A stretch of 64,000 nt of DNA from Roseinatronobacter sp. S2 (GTDB lineage: Bacteria > Pseudomonadota > Alphaproteobacteria > Rhodobacterales > Rhodobacteraceae): NCBI RefSeq assembly GCF_029581395.1, contig NZ_CP121113.1, positions 676,501 to 740,500 on the forward strand. The letters are read 5' to 3'. The notes beneath the pieces are model-generated. The model was not told the DNA's origin. It did not search any database and was given only the letters and a program-made list of their open reading frames with translations. Positions 39,246-47,969 of this stretch are shown in pieces; position 1 is the first letter of the stretch; each line of letters begins with the position of its first letter. The position numbers and the translations under genes are program-made.

Positions 39246-41625
39246 GTGCGAATACCCGCAATAACTGGTTCGGCCCATACCGCCACAGGCGGTAGGCGGG
39301 CAGCAGCGCCGCCGCCAGCACGGCCAACCCCGCCCATAGCGCCAGACGTGCCCAATCAGCAGGGAAAAGCTGCAACGGCAAGCGCCAGCCAAAAGCCTGC
39401 ACATTGATGACCGCCAGCAGAATCTGGGCCAGCATCAAGCCCACCGGCAGCGCGAACAGAAGCGTCAGGCCCGCCAGCACCAGCGCGCGCGCCAGTTCCA
39501 GCGCGGCAAGCCTGCGCGTGGTCAGCCCCAGCGCCCAAAGTGGCGCGAGTTGAACCAGCCGCATGCCCGACAGCGTGACAAGCGCTGCAAACAGCGCAAT
39601 GCCCGCGATTGACAATGTCAGCACATTCAACGCACCGGTTATCATGAAGGTGCGTTCAAATATGGACATGGACAGCGCCTTGGCCTGTGCCTGATCCGTG
39701 ATCTGGCCACTTGGCAGGCCGAATTCGTCTTGGATCACCGCGATCAACGCCTGTGGCGTTTCACTGCGCAGCGCGAACTGGCTGATCGGTGTGTCCGGCC
39801 AAGTGTCCCTGAACAGGTCCTGCCCGATGATGGCCTGCGCCAGCGGGTTGCCGTAATCGGAATAGACGCCAAGCACGGGCACCCCGCCCAGTTCGGGCAG
39901 ATCCAGCATTGCGGTGCCGGGGCGCAACCCCGCGCGGCGGAACAGTTGTTCATTGATCAGCACCCCTTCGCCAGCGGCCAGCCGGTCCCATACCTGCGGC
40001 ACCGCATCCAGTAGCGGCCAGCTGTCGCGGAATGTGGCGTGGTCCTGCATGGCGTAAATCTGCCCCGGCTGTCCGGCAAGGCGGGCGTCCATGCGTTGGG
40101 TGGGCAGAACGGCGTCGGCGTGGTCTTGCAGGAAATCTTGCAGGGCGCTGGCCTCGGACGGGGTGCGGGGGGTGACGGTCACTTCGGCGACAAGGCGCAG
40201 GTCCAGCCATCCGATGAATGTGGTGCGGAATGACGACACCATTGTGCCTACGCCGATATTGGTGGCCAATGCCAGCAAAAGCGCCATCAGCGCCAGTGAC
40301 AGGCGCGGCAGGTTCTGGCGGCTGTCGGCCCAGAACCATTGTGCAACCGGCCCGCGCGCAAGCGCCTGCCCCAATGCCAGCGCGCCCGCCAGCACCAGCG
40401 GCATAATCAGCGCCGCCGCCAGCAACGCTGCCGCCAGCAGGGCAAACCCTGTCACCAACCCGCCGCCCGTTTGCGCCAGTATCACGGCGGCAATCGCCAG
40501 CGCCACCGCCACCCCGCCCTGCAAGCGCAGGCTGCGCACACCGGCATGCGCCCATGCGCGCGGTTGTGCAGGGGCCAGAACCGGCAACCGCCACAACCGC
40601 CACAATGCCTGCGCGCCCGCCAGCGCCGTGCCTGCCAGTGTCATCGCCATCCCCGCGAAAGCCCAGGCAGGGTTAAATTGCAGCGCACCGGGCACAGGGG
40701 CACCATACAGCCCGCGCAACGTGGCCGCCACATCGGGCAGCAGGCTTGCGGCCATCAGATAGCCCAGCGCCAGCCCCGCCAGCCCCGCGAGCGTGGCAAA
40801 CAGCGCAAGTTCTGCGGCCAGCAACAAGGCCAGATGGCGCAGCGGCATACCAAGGGCGCGGAGCGTGCGAAACATGGTGCGGCGTTGCTCGAACGCCAGC
40901 CCGACTGCCGAATGCACGATGAACAGCCCCACCGCAAACGCCAGAAGCCCGAAGGCAGTCAGGTTCAGGTGAAAGCTGTCTGTCAGCCCCGCCAGATCGG
41001 CGCCATCCTCGGGCGGCGTCAGGCGCAGGTCAGGGGCCAGTGTGGCCAGTGGCGTCAGCCCGTCGCGCTGCACAGGTGCCAGCGTCAGGTGCGTGATAAA
41101 CCCGGCCTTGTCCAGCAGGGCCTGCGCGTGTGCAATGTCCATCAGGACCGTGCCCACAGGAACGGCCTGACTGGGGCGCAGGTCCAGCGCGGGGGTGCCG
41201 ATTTCGTCCAGCGTCTGAGGATGCGCAAACCCAAGCCCTGCCAGAAAATCTGTCAGATCAGGTGCGACCAGTTCTGCACTGGTGCCGCCGGACGGGGCGG
41301 TCAGCGGCTCGATTCCCAGCACGGTTACGCGCGTGTCGCCCATGGCCACGCGCCCTTCCACCACTGGCGACACATCCCAGCCCGCGTGGCGCAGGCGGGC
41401 AAATTCGCTTTCGGGTATCTGGCCTGCGGGCGCGGTCAGTCGCGCCGCATTGCCCCCCCCAAGCAGGCTTTCGGCGGTTGCATAGGCGGTGCGCGCTTCG
41501 GTATTCAGGGCCTGAACGCCGGACCAAAGCGCGGTTGCCAGCGCCAGACCCGCCAGCAGCATGGCCAGTTGAAACGGGCTGCGCACCCAATGTGACAACA
41601 ACGCCTGTAATGCCGCGCGGGTCAC
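39235..41625 (-). CDS. ABC transporter permease, FtsX/MacB-like
   Basis: The start is set at GTG 41625 (VTRAALQALLSHWVRSPFQ), whose codon overlaps the ATPase stop as GTGA. The 796-residue protein has one N-terminal membrane segment, a periplasmic domain (about 45-215), a first FtsX-type membrane block (about 225-430), further segments around 370-450, a second periplasmic domain (about 460-640) and a C-terminal FtsX block with the terminal motif around YRLWRYGPNQLLRVF. Fused double-FtsX permeases of this type move lipids, lipoproteins or peptides across the envelope rather than importing solutes. Confidence 0.87.
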   Translation of the reverse strand: MTRAALQALLSHWVRSPFQLAMLLAGLALATALWSGVQALNTEARTAYATAESLLGGGNAARLTAPAGQIPESEFARLRHAGWDVSPVVEGRVAMGDTRVTVLGIEPLTAPSGGTSAELVAPDLTDFLAGLGFAHPQTLDEIGTPALDLRPSQAVPVGTVLMDIAHAQALLDKAGFITHLTLAPVQRDGLTPLATLAPDLRLTPPEDGADLAGLTDSFHLNLTAFGLLAFAVGLFIVHSAVGLAFEQRRTMFRTLRALGMPLRHLALLLAAELALFATLAGLAGLALGYLMAASLLPDVAATLRGLYGAPVPGALQFNPAWAFAGMAMTLAGTALAGAQALWRLWRLPVLAPAQPRAWAHAGVRSLRLQGGVAVALAIAAVILAQTGGGLVTGFALLAAALLAAALIMPLVLAGALALGQALARGPVAQWFWADSRQNLPRLSLALMALLLALATNIGVGTMVSSFRTTFIGWLDLRLVAEVTVTPRTPSEASALQDFLQDHADAVLPTQRMDARLAGQPGQIYAMQDHATFRDSWPLLDAVPQVWDRLAAGEGVLINEQLFRRAGLRPGTAMLDLPELGGVPVLGVYSDYGNPLAQAIIGQDLFRDTWPDTPISQFALRSETPQALIAVIQDEFGLPSGQITDQAQAKALSMSIFERTFMITGALNVLTLSIAGIALFAALVTLSGMRLVQLAPLWALGLTTRRLAALELARALVLAGLTLLFALPVGLMLAQILLAVINVQAFGWRLPLQLFPADWARLALWAGLAVLAAALLPAYRLWRYGPNQLLRVFAHEK

Positions 41626-42293
41626 GCAGGCACCTGCAATTTGCCCGCCCGCAAATGCACCCGCGCGTTGCACCGTGACGCCAGACGGGTGGAATGCGTG
41701 ACCAGCAACAGCGCCGTGCCCGCCTGTGCGGCCAGTTCCATCATCAGGTCCAGCACGGCATCGCCGGTGGCTTCGTCCAGATTGCCGGTCGGTTCATCTG
41801 CCAGCACCAGACGGGGGCGCGCCGCAAGGCAACGCCCGATCGCCACGCGCTGCTGTTGTCCGCCCGACAGCTGTTCAGGGTAGCGCGACATCAGCTGCCC
41901 AATACCAAGTCGTTGCGCAAGTTCAGCCACGAAATCGGGGTCATGCCGCCCCGCCAACCGCGCCTGAAACGAAAGATTGGCCGCCACGCTTAGCGACGGC
42001 ACAAGGTTGAATTGCTGAAACACAAGCCCGACTGTGCCACGCCGCAATGTTGCGCGTGCATGGTCATCCGCATCGGCAATGTCATGTCCGGCCAGCACGA
42101 CCTTGCCGCTGTCAAACGGCTCCAGCCCGGCGCAGATATGCAGCAGGGTTGATTTACCGCTGCCGGATTCCCCTGTCAGGGCAAGGGATTGTCCCTGCGG
42201 CACCTCAAGGTTGGCATTGTCCAGAACCTGCACCGCATCCGGCCCCTTGCCGAAGGTTTTGCACAGGCGTTCTATGGTCAGCGCGGATGTCAT
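41622..42293 (-). CDS. ABC transporter ATP-binding protein, LolD/MacB-like
   Basis: This 223-residue ATPase has Walker A GESGSGKST, Q-loop VFQQFNLVPSLS, signature LSGGQQQRVAIGR, Walker B RLVLADEPTGNLDEATG and the H-loop LLLVTHSTRLA. The LVPSLS and GNLDEATG features place it in the LolD/MacB/FtsE group that works with FtsX-type permeases. The start at 42293 has AGGA ten bases ahead. First gene of a three-gene coupled unit with the permease and the CrtC/AttH-like protein. Confidence 0.93.
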   Translation of the reverse strand: MTSALTIERLCKTFGKGPDAVQVLDNANLEVPQGQSLALTGESGSGKSTLLHICAGLEPFDSGKVVLAGHDIADADDHARATLRRGTVGLVFQQFNLVPSLSVAANLSFQARLAGRHDPDFVAELAQRLGIGQLMSRYPEQLSGGQQQRVAIGRCLAARPRLVLADEPTGNLDEATGDAVLDLMMELAAQAGTALLLVTHSTRLASRCNARVHLRAGKLQVPA

Positions 42294-42441
42294 GATGTGG
42301 CTTTCCTGCAAACGGATTTTGCGCCGAACATGCGCGGGCGGTCCTGCGCCTGAATGCAGCGTAACAGGTGCGAAGCCTAGCGTCTTGGTGCGTGAACTCA
42401 AGGCGGGAATGCCGCAAATTCTTGTCAGGGGTGTTTGCACA

Positions 42442-42473
42442 CAGGCCGGATGGGGGGTGTCCCGTCCGGCCTG
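42442..42473 (-). terminator. Hairpin after the corrinoid-protein gene
   Basis: A 9-bp stem CAGGCCGGA/TCCGGCCTG (42442-42450 with 42465-42473) lies 32 bases past the stop of the corrinoid protein. It lacks a T run, so it may be a weak or Rho-assisted terminator. Confidence 0.45.
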
Positions 42474-42504
42474 CCATAGATTCAGCGTTGTGCAGGGGCA
42501 GTGA

Positions 42505-43206
42505 TCAGAGCGCGGCCATCTGGTTGTGTTTGCGCGCCACAAAGTCCTTGGCTGTTTCCACCGCAACAGCCGCATCGCGGCAATAGGCGTCAGCCCCGAT
42601 GGCGCGCCCGAATTCTTCGTTCAGGGGGGCGCCGCCCACCAGCACGATGTAATCGTCGCGTTTGCCTTGCGCGATCAGCGTGTCGATCACGACCTTCATA
42701 TAGGGCATTGTGGTGGTCAGCAGCGCGGACATTCCCAGAATATCGGGCTGTTCCTTTTCCAGCGCGTCCAGATAGGCCTCGACCGCGTTGTTGATGCCCA
42801 GATCGATGACTTCGAATCCGGCACCTTCCATCATCATGGCAACAAGGTTCTTGCCGATGTCGTGAATATCGCCCTTGACGGTGCCGATCACCATTTTGCC
42901 CATGCGCGGCGCACCTGTTTCCACCAGCAGCGGTTTCAGGATGAACATGCCCGCTTTCATCGCATTTGCGGCCAGCAACACTTCGGGCACGAACAAGATG
43001 CCATCGCGGAAATCATGGCCCACAATTGTCATGCCGGCCACAAGCGCCTTGGTCAGAATGTCATAGGGGGTCCAGCCGCGTTCCAGCAGGATGTTGACGC
43101 TTTCTTCGATTTCCTCTTTCAGGCCATCATAAAGGTCATCCATCATCTGCTCGACAAGTTCGTCGTCAGACAGATCAGCAAGGATGATGTCATCTTCTTC
43201 AGACAT
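42505..43206 (-). CDS. Cobalamin-binding (corrinoid) protein, part of a split methionine synthase
   Basis: This 233-residue protein has a helical cap domain (about 10-95) and a B12-binding Rossmann domain with the base-off histidine motif DIHDIGKN (DxHxxG), then MSALLTTTMPYMK and VLVGGAPLNEEF. Alone it could serve any methyltransferase, but the adjacent gene encodes a homocysteine methyltransferase. Rhodobacteraceae such as Phaeobacter use a methionine synthase split into separate proteins, so this is most likely the cobalamin module of that enzyme. Confidence 0.83.
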   Translation of the reverse strand: MSEEDDIILADLSDDELVEQMMDDLYDGLKEEIEESVNILLERGWTPYDILTKALVAGMTIVGHDFRDGILFVPEVLLAANAMKAGMFILKPLLVETGAPRMGKMVIGTVKGDIHDIGKNLVAMMMEGAGFEVIDLGINNAVEAYLDALEKEQPDILGMSALLTTTMPYMKVVIDTLIAQGKRDDYIVLVGGAPLNEEFGRAIGADAYCRDAAVAVETAKDFVARKHNQMAAL

Positions 43207-43360
43207 ATTCGCTACCCCTTAGGTCACGCGGTTTGGTGCGTGTTGGACCACTATTGCTTTGCTTTCGGACAGAATGCCGCACGCCACTATTCCATTTGCG
43301 ACATGCGCCCGATTGGCGGCGACCCGTGCAGTCGCATTCATGTGATTTCCGGCAGTTTTG

Positions 43361-44392
43361 TCACGCGTCACGGCGTCTGCGCCCGCCGCCGCGCCCGCGA
43401 CGCGGCTCTGGTGCTGTGCCTGCGGCCTCTGTTCCGTCCAGTGCCGATGAAAACCCGCCCAGTGCCGCCGTGATCTGTTCCAGCGTGGGGCGCGGGCCGC
43501 GGTCGCGGGTTTCCAGCGCGGTGCGCATGGCGCGCAGATGCTCTGGCATGGTGCCGCAGCACCCGCCGATGATGGTGGCGCCACAATCGCGCGCAAGAAC
43601 GGCATAGTCTGCCATCAGGTCGGGCGTGCCATCGTAATGGATGTGCCCGTCCTGGTATTTCGGAATACCGGCATTGCCCTTGGCAATCAGCGGCAGGGGC
43701 GCGTTCGCATCTGCAAAACCCAGAACCGTGCGCAGCAAATCTGATGCGCCGACGCCACAATTTGCACCAAATGCCAGCGGCATGGATTTCAGCTTGCCCA
43801 CCATTTGCACCATCGCCGCAGATGTGACGCCCATCATGGTGCGGCCTGCGGTGTCGAAACTCATGGTGCCGCACCATGGCATGCCTGCAAGTGCTGCGGC
43901 TTCGGCTGCGGCCTTGTATTCTTCAGGGGCGGAAATGGTTTCCACCCACAGCACGTCTGCGCCGCCTTCTTTCAGTCCCTCGGCCTGTTCATGGAACATT
44001 TCAACGGCCAACTCGTGGGTCAGCGCGCCGATGGGGGCCATGATTTCGCCCGTGGGGCCAACGGACCCTGCAACGATAACCGGACGCCCTGCCGCGTCTG
44101 CAACCTCGCGGCCCAGTGCGGCCCCAAGCCGGTTGAGTTCGCGGACACGGTTTTCAGCGCTATGCAACTTCAGGCGGCTGGCATTGCCGCCGAATGTGTT
44201 GGTCAGAAACAGGTCGGACCCCGCATTGACCGCGTTGCGATACAGCGTGCGGATTTTGTCCTGTTCATCCACATTCCACAATTCCGGCGCATCCCCGGAT
44301 GCAAGGCCCATATTGAACAGGTTGGTGCCTGTTGCGCCGTCCGTCAGGATCCAGTCCCGTTCGGCCAGCATTTTGCTTAAGGCATCAGTCAT
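43361..44392 (-). CDS. bmt: Homocysteine S-methyltransferase (BHMT/MetH N-domain type)
   Basis: This 343-residue protein has the homocysteine-binding barrel start ILTDGATGTNLFNMGL and the zinc cysteines in FGANCGVG and IIGGCCGTMPEHL. The C-terminus is a short Arg/Gly-rich tail (EPRRGRGGGRRRRDA). The start is put at ATG 44392 with GGAG nine bases ahead; the ATG at 44401 touches that site. Annotation pipelines call this family betaine-homocysteine methyltransferase, but beside a corrinoid protein it is more likely the homocysteine module of a split MetH. A hairpin lies in the leader. Confidence 0.85.
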   Translation of the reverse strand: MTDALSKMLAERDWILTDGATGTNLFNMGLASGDAPELWNVDEQDKIRTLYRNAVNAGSDLFLTNTFGGNASRLKLHSAENRVRELNRLGAALGREVADAAGRPVIVAGSVGPTGEIMAPIGALTHELAVEMFHEQAEGLKEGGADVLWVETISAPEEYKAAAEAAALAGMPWCGTMSFDTAGRTMMGVTSAAMVQMVGKLKSMPLAFGANCGVGASDLLRTVLGFADANAPLPLIAKGNAGIPKYQDGHIHYDGTPDLMADYAVLARDCGATIIGGCCGTMPEHLRAMRTALETRDRGPRPTLEQITAALGGFSSALDGTEAAGTAPEPRRGRGGGRRRRDA

Positions 44393-44417
44393 CAAGCGCA
44401 TCTCCGGATTGCGAAAC

Positions 44418-44444
44418 AGCGGGAGGCGTATCCGCACTCCCGCT
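44418..44444 (-). promoter_or_regulatory. Leader hairpin upstream of the homocysteine methyltransferase
   Basis: A perfect 8-bp stem AGCGGGAG/CTCCCGCT (44418-44425 with 44437-44444) with an 11-base loop lies 26 bases ahead of the start codon on the transcribed strand. I could not match it to a known SAM, SAH or cobalamin riboswitch consensus. It may still be a regulatory leader for a methionine-cycle gene. Confidence 0.35.
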
Positions 44445-44529
44445 TCGGTGGGCCTATGCCACATGTCAAACCTTGCGGCAAATTCATATTACGCATTAAG
44501 AACATGCGCGAAATTCATGTAGTCCTGGC

Positions 44530-44841
44530 CTAACCTTCCGCCAGTTCGGCTTTTGCTTCGCTCAGCATTGTGGCCATCATGCCCCGAATCGTTGCCTCGT
44601 CAGCCTTGCCAGCAAGGTCGGCGGACACTTTGCGCACCACGTCCTCATGACCCGCTTCTTCGAAATCGGCGCGGATCACGTCCATTGCGTAGGCTTCGGC
44701 ATCATCCCCTGTTTTGCCCAGCAGGCCAGCGGCCCAAAGCCCAAGTTTCTTGTTGCGGCGGGCAACGGCCTTGAAAATCATTTCCTGATCATGGGCAAAC
44801 TTGTTTTCAAATGCGCGTTCACGGTCGTTTAAAGATGTCAT
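44530..44841 (-). CDS. DUF1476 protein, ATPase inhibitor zeta-subunit family
   Basis: This 103-residue helical protein (FNDRERAFE-like start SLNDRERAFENKFAHDQEM, then ARRNKKLGLWAAGLLG) matches DUF1476. The Paracoccus denitrificans member is the zeta subunit that inhibits ATP hydrolysis by the F1Fo-ATPase, acting through its N-terminal segment. Divergent from purC. Confidence 0.87.
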   Translation of the reverse strand: MTSLNDRERAFENKFAHDQEMIFKAVARRNKKLGLWAAGLLGKTGDDAEAYAMDVIRADFEEAGHEDVVRKVSADLAGKADEATIRGMMATMLSEAKAELAEG

Positions 44842-45029
44842 TTCGGCCCTCGTATTTCATTGCAAGATCGTATGATATTGCAAAATATATGGATGTTGGT
44901 GGCCTGCACTGCAAGGCGAAATCACTGCCCGCGGGCGCAAACACCGCCGCTTGCGGCGCGTGCGGTGCTACGATATAGGCAAGCTGAAGCAGCCGCCCTT
45001 ACACGCATGTTCCATGATCGGAGAATCCC

Positions 45030-45791
45030 ATGGCCCGCCGCACCAAAGTCTATGAAGGCAAAGCCAAGGTTCTGTATGAAGGGCCGGAGCCGGGCACGCT
45101 GGTTCAATACTTCAAGGATGACGCTACCGCGTTCAATGCCGAAAAGCGCGACGTGATCGAAGGCAAGGGCGTGTTGAACAACATGCTTTCCGAATTCTTC
45201 ATGACGGGTCTGAGCCAGATTGGTGTGCCAACGCACTTCATCAAGCGCATCAACATGCGCGAACAGCTTATCCGCGCGGTCGAGATTATTCCGCTGGAAG
45301 TGGTGGTGCGCAATGTCGCCGCCGGGTCAATTTCCAAACGGCTGGGCATTGAAGAAGGCACGCCACTGCCGCGCCCGATTATCGAATTCTACTTCAAGGA
45401 TGATGCGCTGGGCGATCCGCTGGTGACCGAAGACCAGATTCTGGCCTTCAACTGGGCCAGCCATCAGGATCTTGACGACATGGTGTCATTGGCTGTGCGC
45501 GTGAATGATTTCATGTCGGGCGTCATGCTGGCTGTGGGAATCAAACTGGTGGATTTCAAGATTGAAATCGGCCGCCAGTTCGATGGCGAGATGCAGCGCC
45601 TGATTGTTGCCGATGAAATCAGCCCCGACAGCTGCCGCCTGTGGGACATGAAAACCGGCCAGAAGCTGGACAAGGATGTGTTCCGCCGCGATCTGGGCAG
45701 CCTGACCGATGCTTATTCCGAAGTTGCGCGGCGGTTAGGTGTGATGCCCAAATCGCCCACGCCCTTCAATAAACCCAAACTGATGAACTGA
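45030..45791 (+). CDS. purC: Phosphoribosylaminoimidazole-succinocarboxamide synthase
   Basis: This 253-residue SAICAR synthetase has the start [17 protein letters not shown], the motif [20 protein letters not shown] and [10 protein letters not shown] with [14 protein letters not shown] for nucleotide and metal binding. It joins CAIR and aspartate in purine synthesis. GGAGAA lies ahead of the ATG. It heads a purC-purS-adh-purQ row. Confidence 0.95.
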   Translation: MARRTKVYEGKAKVLYEGPEPGTLVQYFKDDATAFNAEKRDVIEGKGVLNNMLSEFFMTGLSQIGVPTHFIKRINMREQLIRAVEIIPLEVVVRNVAAGSISKRLGIEEGTPLPRPIIEFYFKDDALGDPLVTEDQILAFNWASHQDLDDMVSLAVRVNDFMSGVMLAVGIKLVDFKIEIGRQFDGEMQRLIVADEISPDSCRLWDMKTGQKLDKDVFRRDLGSLTDAYSEVARRLGVMPKSPTPFNKPKLMN

Positions 45792-45806
45792 AAGGCCCGG
45801 ACGCCC

Positions 45807-46046
45807 ATGAAACTGCGTGTATTCGTAACCCTGAAAGCTGGCGTTCTGGACCCCCAAGGCGAAGCTGTGCGCCATGCCCTGGGCGCGTTGGGGTTTGAGG
45901 GCGTCAATGGCGTGCGCCAAGGCAAGATGATCGAACTTGATCTGGCAGAAACCGATGCCGACAAGGCCCGTGCGCAAGCGCATGACATGTGCGAAAAGCT
46001 GCTGGCCAATCCTGTGATCGAAAGCTACCACATCGAGCAGGCCTGA
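45807..46046 (+). CDS. purS: Phosphoribosylformylglycinamidine synthase subunit PurS
   Basis: The 79-residue protein matches PurS in length and in the segments VTLKAGVLDPQGEAVRHALG and ANPVIESYHIE. PurS forms the FGAM synthase complex with PurQ and PurL. It lies 15 bases after purC. purQ follows only after an intervening dehydrogenase gene; purL is not in the window. Confidence 0.93.
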   Translation: MKLRVFVTLKAGVLDPQGEAVRHALGALGFEGVNGVRQGKMIELDLAETDADKARAQAHDMCEKLLANPVIESYHIEQA

Positions 46047-46124
46047 GACACGCCGCAAGGGTGATTGACGCCCCTGCGCTTTGCAGGCAGCATTGGCCCC
46101 GGTATCTGGCGGATGGGGGGCATT

Positions 46125-47162
46125 ATGCGCGCAGCGGTTTTACGGGAATATCGCAAGGATCTTAGCATCGAATCTGTCGCGGACCCCGTCTGCGAAGAAG
46201 ATGGTGTGGTCCTGCGCACGCTTGCCTGTGGGATTTGCCGGTCCGACTGGCATGGATGGGTCGGTGAACACCCACGCGTGAAACCCGGCCAGATCCCCGG
46301 ACATGAATATTGCGGGCAGGTGGTGGCGGCGGGCCCGCGCAGTGGCTGGGCCGTTGGCGACAAGGTGATCGCGCCCTTTATCCTTGCGTGTGGAACATGC
46401 CCCGCCTGCCGGTCCGGTGTGTCCAATACCTGCCCCGACCAGCGTTTGCCGGGGTTTATCGAACCCGGTGCTTTCGCCGAATATGTGGGCGTGCCCCATG
46501 CCCACAACCTTGCGCGCCTGCCAGATGATATGTCGCCGGTTCTGGCCGCAGGGCTGGGGTGCCGGGTGACCACGGCCTTTCATGCGCTGACCGACCGTGC
46601 AGCCCTGCGCCCCGGTGAATGGCTGGCCGTGCATGGCACGGGCGGCATCGGGCTTGCCACGCTGATACTGGGTCGAGCGCTGGGTGCGCGTGTGGTGGTG
46701 GTGGATATTGTGCCCGAGAAGCTGGAGCATGCCCGCACGCTGGGCGCGGACGCCGCCGTTGATGCCCGCAGTGGCGACGTGGCGCAGGCCATTCGCGACA
46801 TTACCGGCGGTGGTGCCCATGTCTCGGTCGAGGCGCTGGGCATTGCGCAGACGACCAATGCATCGCTGCATTGTCTGCGGCCCTTGGGGCGGCATGTGCA
46901 GGTTGGCATGCCCGTGGGGCACACCGCGCGCATGGAAATCGACATGAGTGCGGTTTACCAGAAAAACCTTGCACTTTTTGGCACGCGCGGCATGCCTGCA
47001 CATAAATACCCGTCCCTTCTGGGCATGATTGATGCGGGGCTGGTGGATTTCATGCCGATGATCGCGCGGCAGGTGCCCTTGTCGCAGGCAGGTGCGGAAC
47101 TGGCGCTGTTTGATGGGCCAATGGCCCCCGGTGTGGCCGTGATTTCAGATTTTGCTGCCTGA
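46125..47162 (+). CDS. Zinc-dependent medium-chain alcohol dehydrogenase
   Basis: The start MRAAVL at 46125 follows a GGGGGG stretch and gives 345 residues. The catalytic zinc region is [11 protein letters not shown] and PGHEYCGQV. Four structural-zinc cysteines lie in [15 protein letters not shown], and the NAD(P)-binding motif is [13 protein letters not shown]. The substrate is unknown. It stands between purS and purQ on the same strand with gaps of 78 and 80 bases, so it may be carried on the purine transcript although no purine role is known for this family. Confidence 0.87.
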   Translation: MRAAVLREYRKDLSIESVADPVCEEDGVVLRTLACGICRSDWHGWVGEHPRVKPGQIPGHEYCGQVVAAGPRSGWAVGDKVIAPFILACGTCPACRSGVSNTCPDQRLPGFIEPGAFAEYVGVPHAHNLARLPDDMSPVLAAGLGCRVTTAFHALTDRAALRPGEWLAVHGTGGIGLATLILGRALGARVVVVDIVPEKLEHARTLGADAAVDARSGDVAQAIRDITGGGAHVSVEALGIAQTTNASLHCLRPLGRHVQVGMPVGHTARMEIDMSAVYQKNLALFGTRGMPAHKYPSLLGMIDAGLVDFMPMIARQVPLSQAGAELALFDGPMAPGVAVISDFAA

Positions 47163-47242
47163 AAGGGGTGCTTTCCCTTTGCGCAAGGGGCGTATTCGCG
47201 CTAAAGCGCGGACAAAGCATGCCCAGGACGGAGTCGCGCGCG

Positions 47243-47911
47243 ATGAAAGCTGCTGTCATCACTTTTCCCGGATCGAATTGCGACCGTGACCTTGCGGTTG
47301 CCTTTGAAGGGGCAGGCGCGCAGGTCACGCGCGTTTGGCACAAGGACACCGAATTGCCTGCGGGCACCGATATCGTGGGCATTCCCGGTGGTTTCAGCTT
47401 TGGCGATTATCTGCGCTGTGGCGCCATTGCCGCACGTTCCCCAATTGCCCGCGCCATCACCGGTTTTGCGGCAGGTGGCGGCCATGTTCTGGGCATTTGC
47501 AACGGGTTTCAGGTGCTGGTTGAAATGGGGCTTTTGCCCGGTGCGCTGCTGCGCAATGCCAACCTGAAATATATCTGCAAGCCTGTGGCCCTGCGTGTGG
47601 ACGCTGACAATAGCGGGTTTACCGCGGGCTACGGTGCCGGTGCGCAGATCACCGTTCCGATTGCGCATCATGACGGGAATTATACCGCTGACCCCGAAAC
47701 CCTTGCGCGATTGCAAGGGGACGGGCGCGTGGCGTTCACCTATTTGGACAATCCGAACGGGTCTGCGGCGGATATCGCGGGTATTCTTTCGGAAAACCGG
47801 CGGGTGCTGGGCATGATGCCGCATCCTGAACGCGCTTTCAGCCCTGTGCATGGGGGCACTGATGGCCGTGCCATGTTCGAGGGGCTGATAGGCGCTTTCG
47901 CGCCAGCCTGA
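47243..47911 (+). CDS. purQ: Phosphoribosylformylglycinamidine synthase subunit PurQ
   Basis: This 222-residue class I glutamine amidotransferase starts [17 protein letters not shown]. It has the nucleophile cysteine in [19 protein letters not shown] and the His-Glu pair in [11 protein letters not shown]. It supplies ammonia from glutamine to PurL. The ATG at 47243 is preferred over upstream starts because the protein family begins there. Confidence 0.94.
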   Translation: MKAAVITFPGSNCDRDLAVAFEGAGAQVTRVWHKDTELPAGTDIVGIPGGFSFGDYLRCGAIAARSPIARAITGFAAGGGHVLGICNGFQVLVEMGLLPGALLRNANLKYICKPVALRVDADNSGFTAGYGAGAQITVPIAHHDGNYTADPETLARLQGDGRVAFTYLDNPNGSAADIAGILSENRRVLGMMPHPERAFSPVHGGTDGRAMFEGLIGAFAPA

Positions 47912-47969
47912 ATGTGCAGGCCCGGCGCGATGCTTGAGCGCGCGCAGCATTCGACATATTCTGCGCGGT

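Noticed and set aside
40339..41595. A 418-codon plus-strand frame over the ABC permease gene
   Set aside because: Extreme Gln/Arg/Pro content and full overlap with the permease mark it as a shadow.
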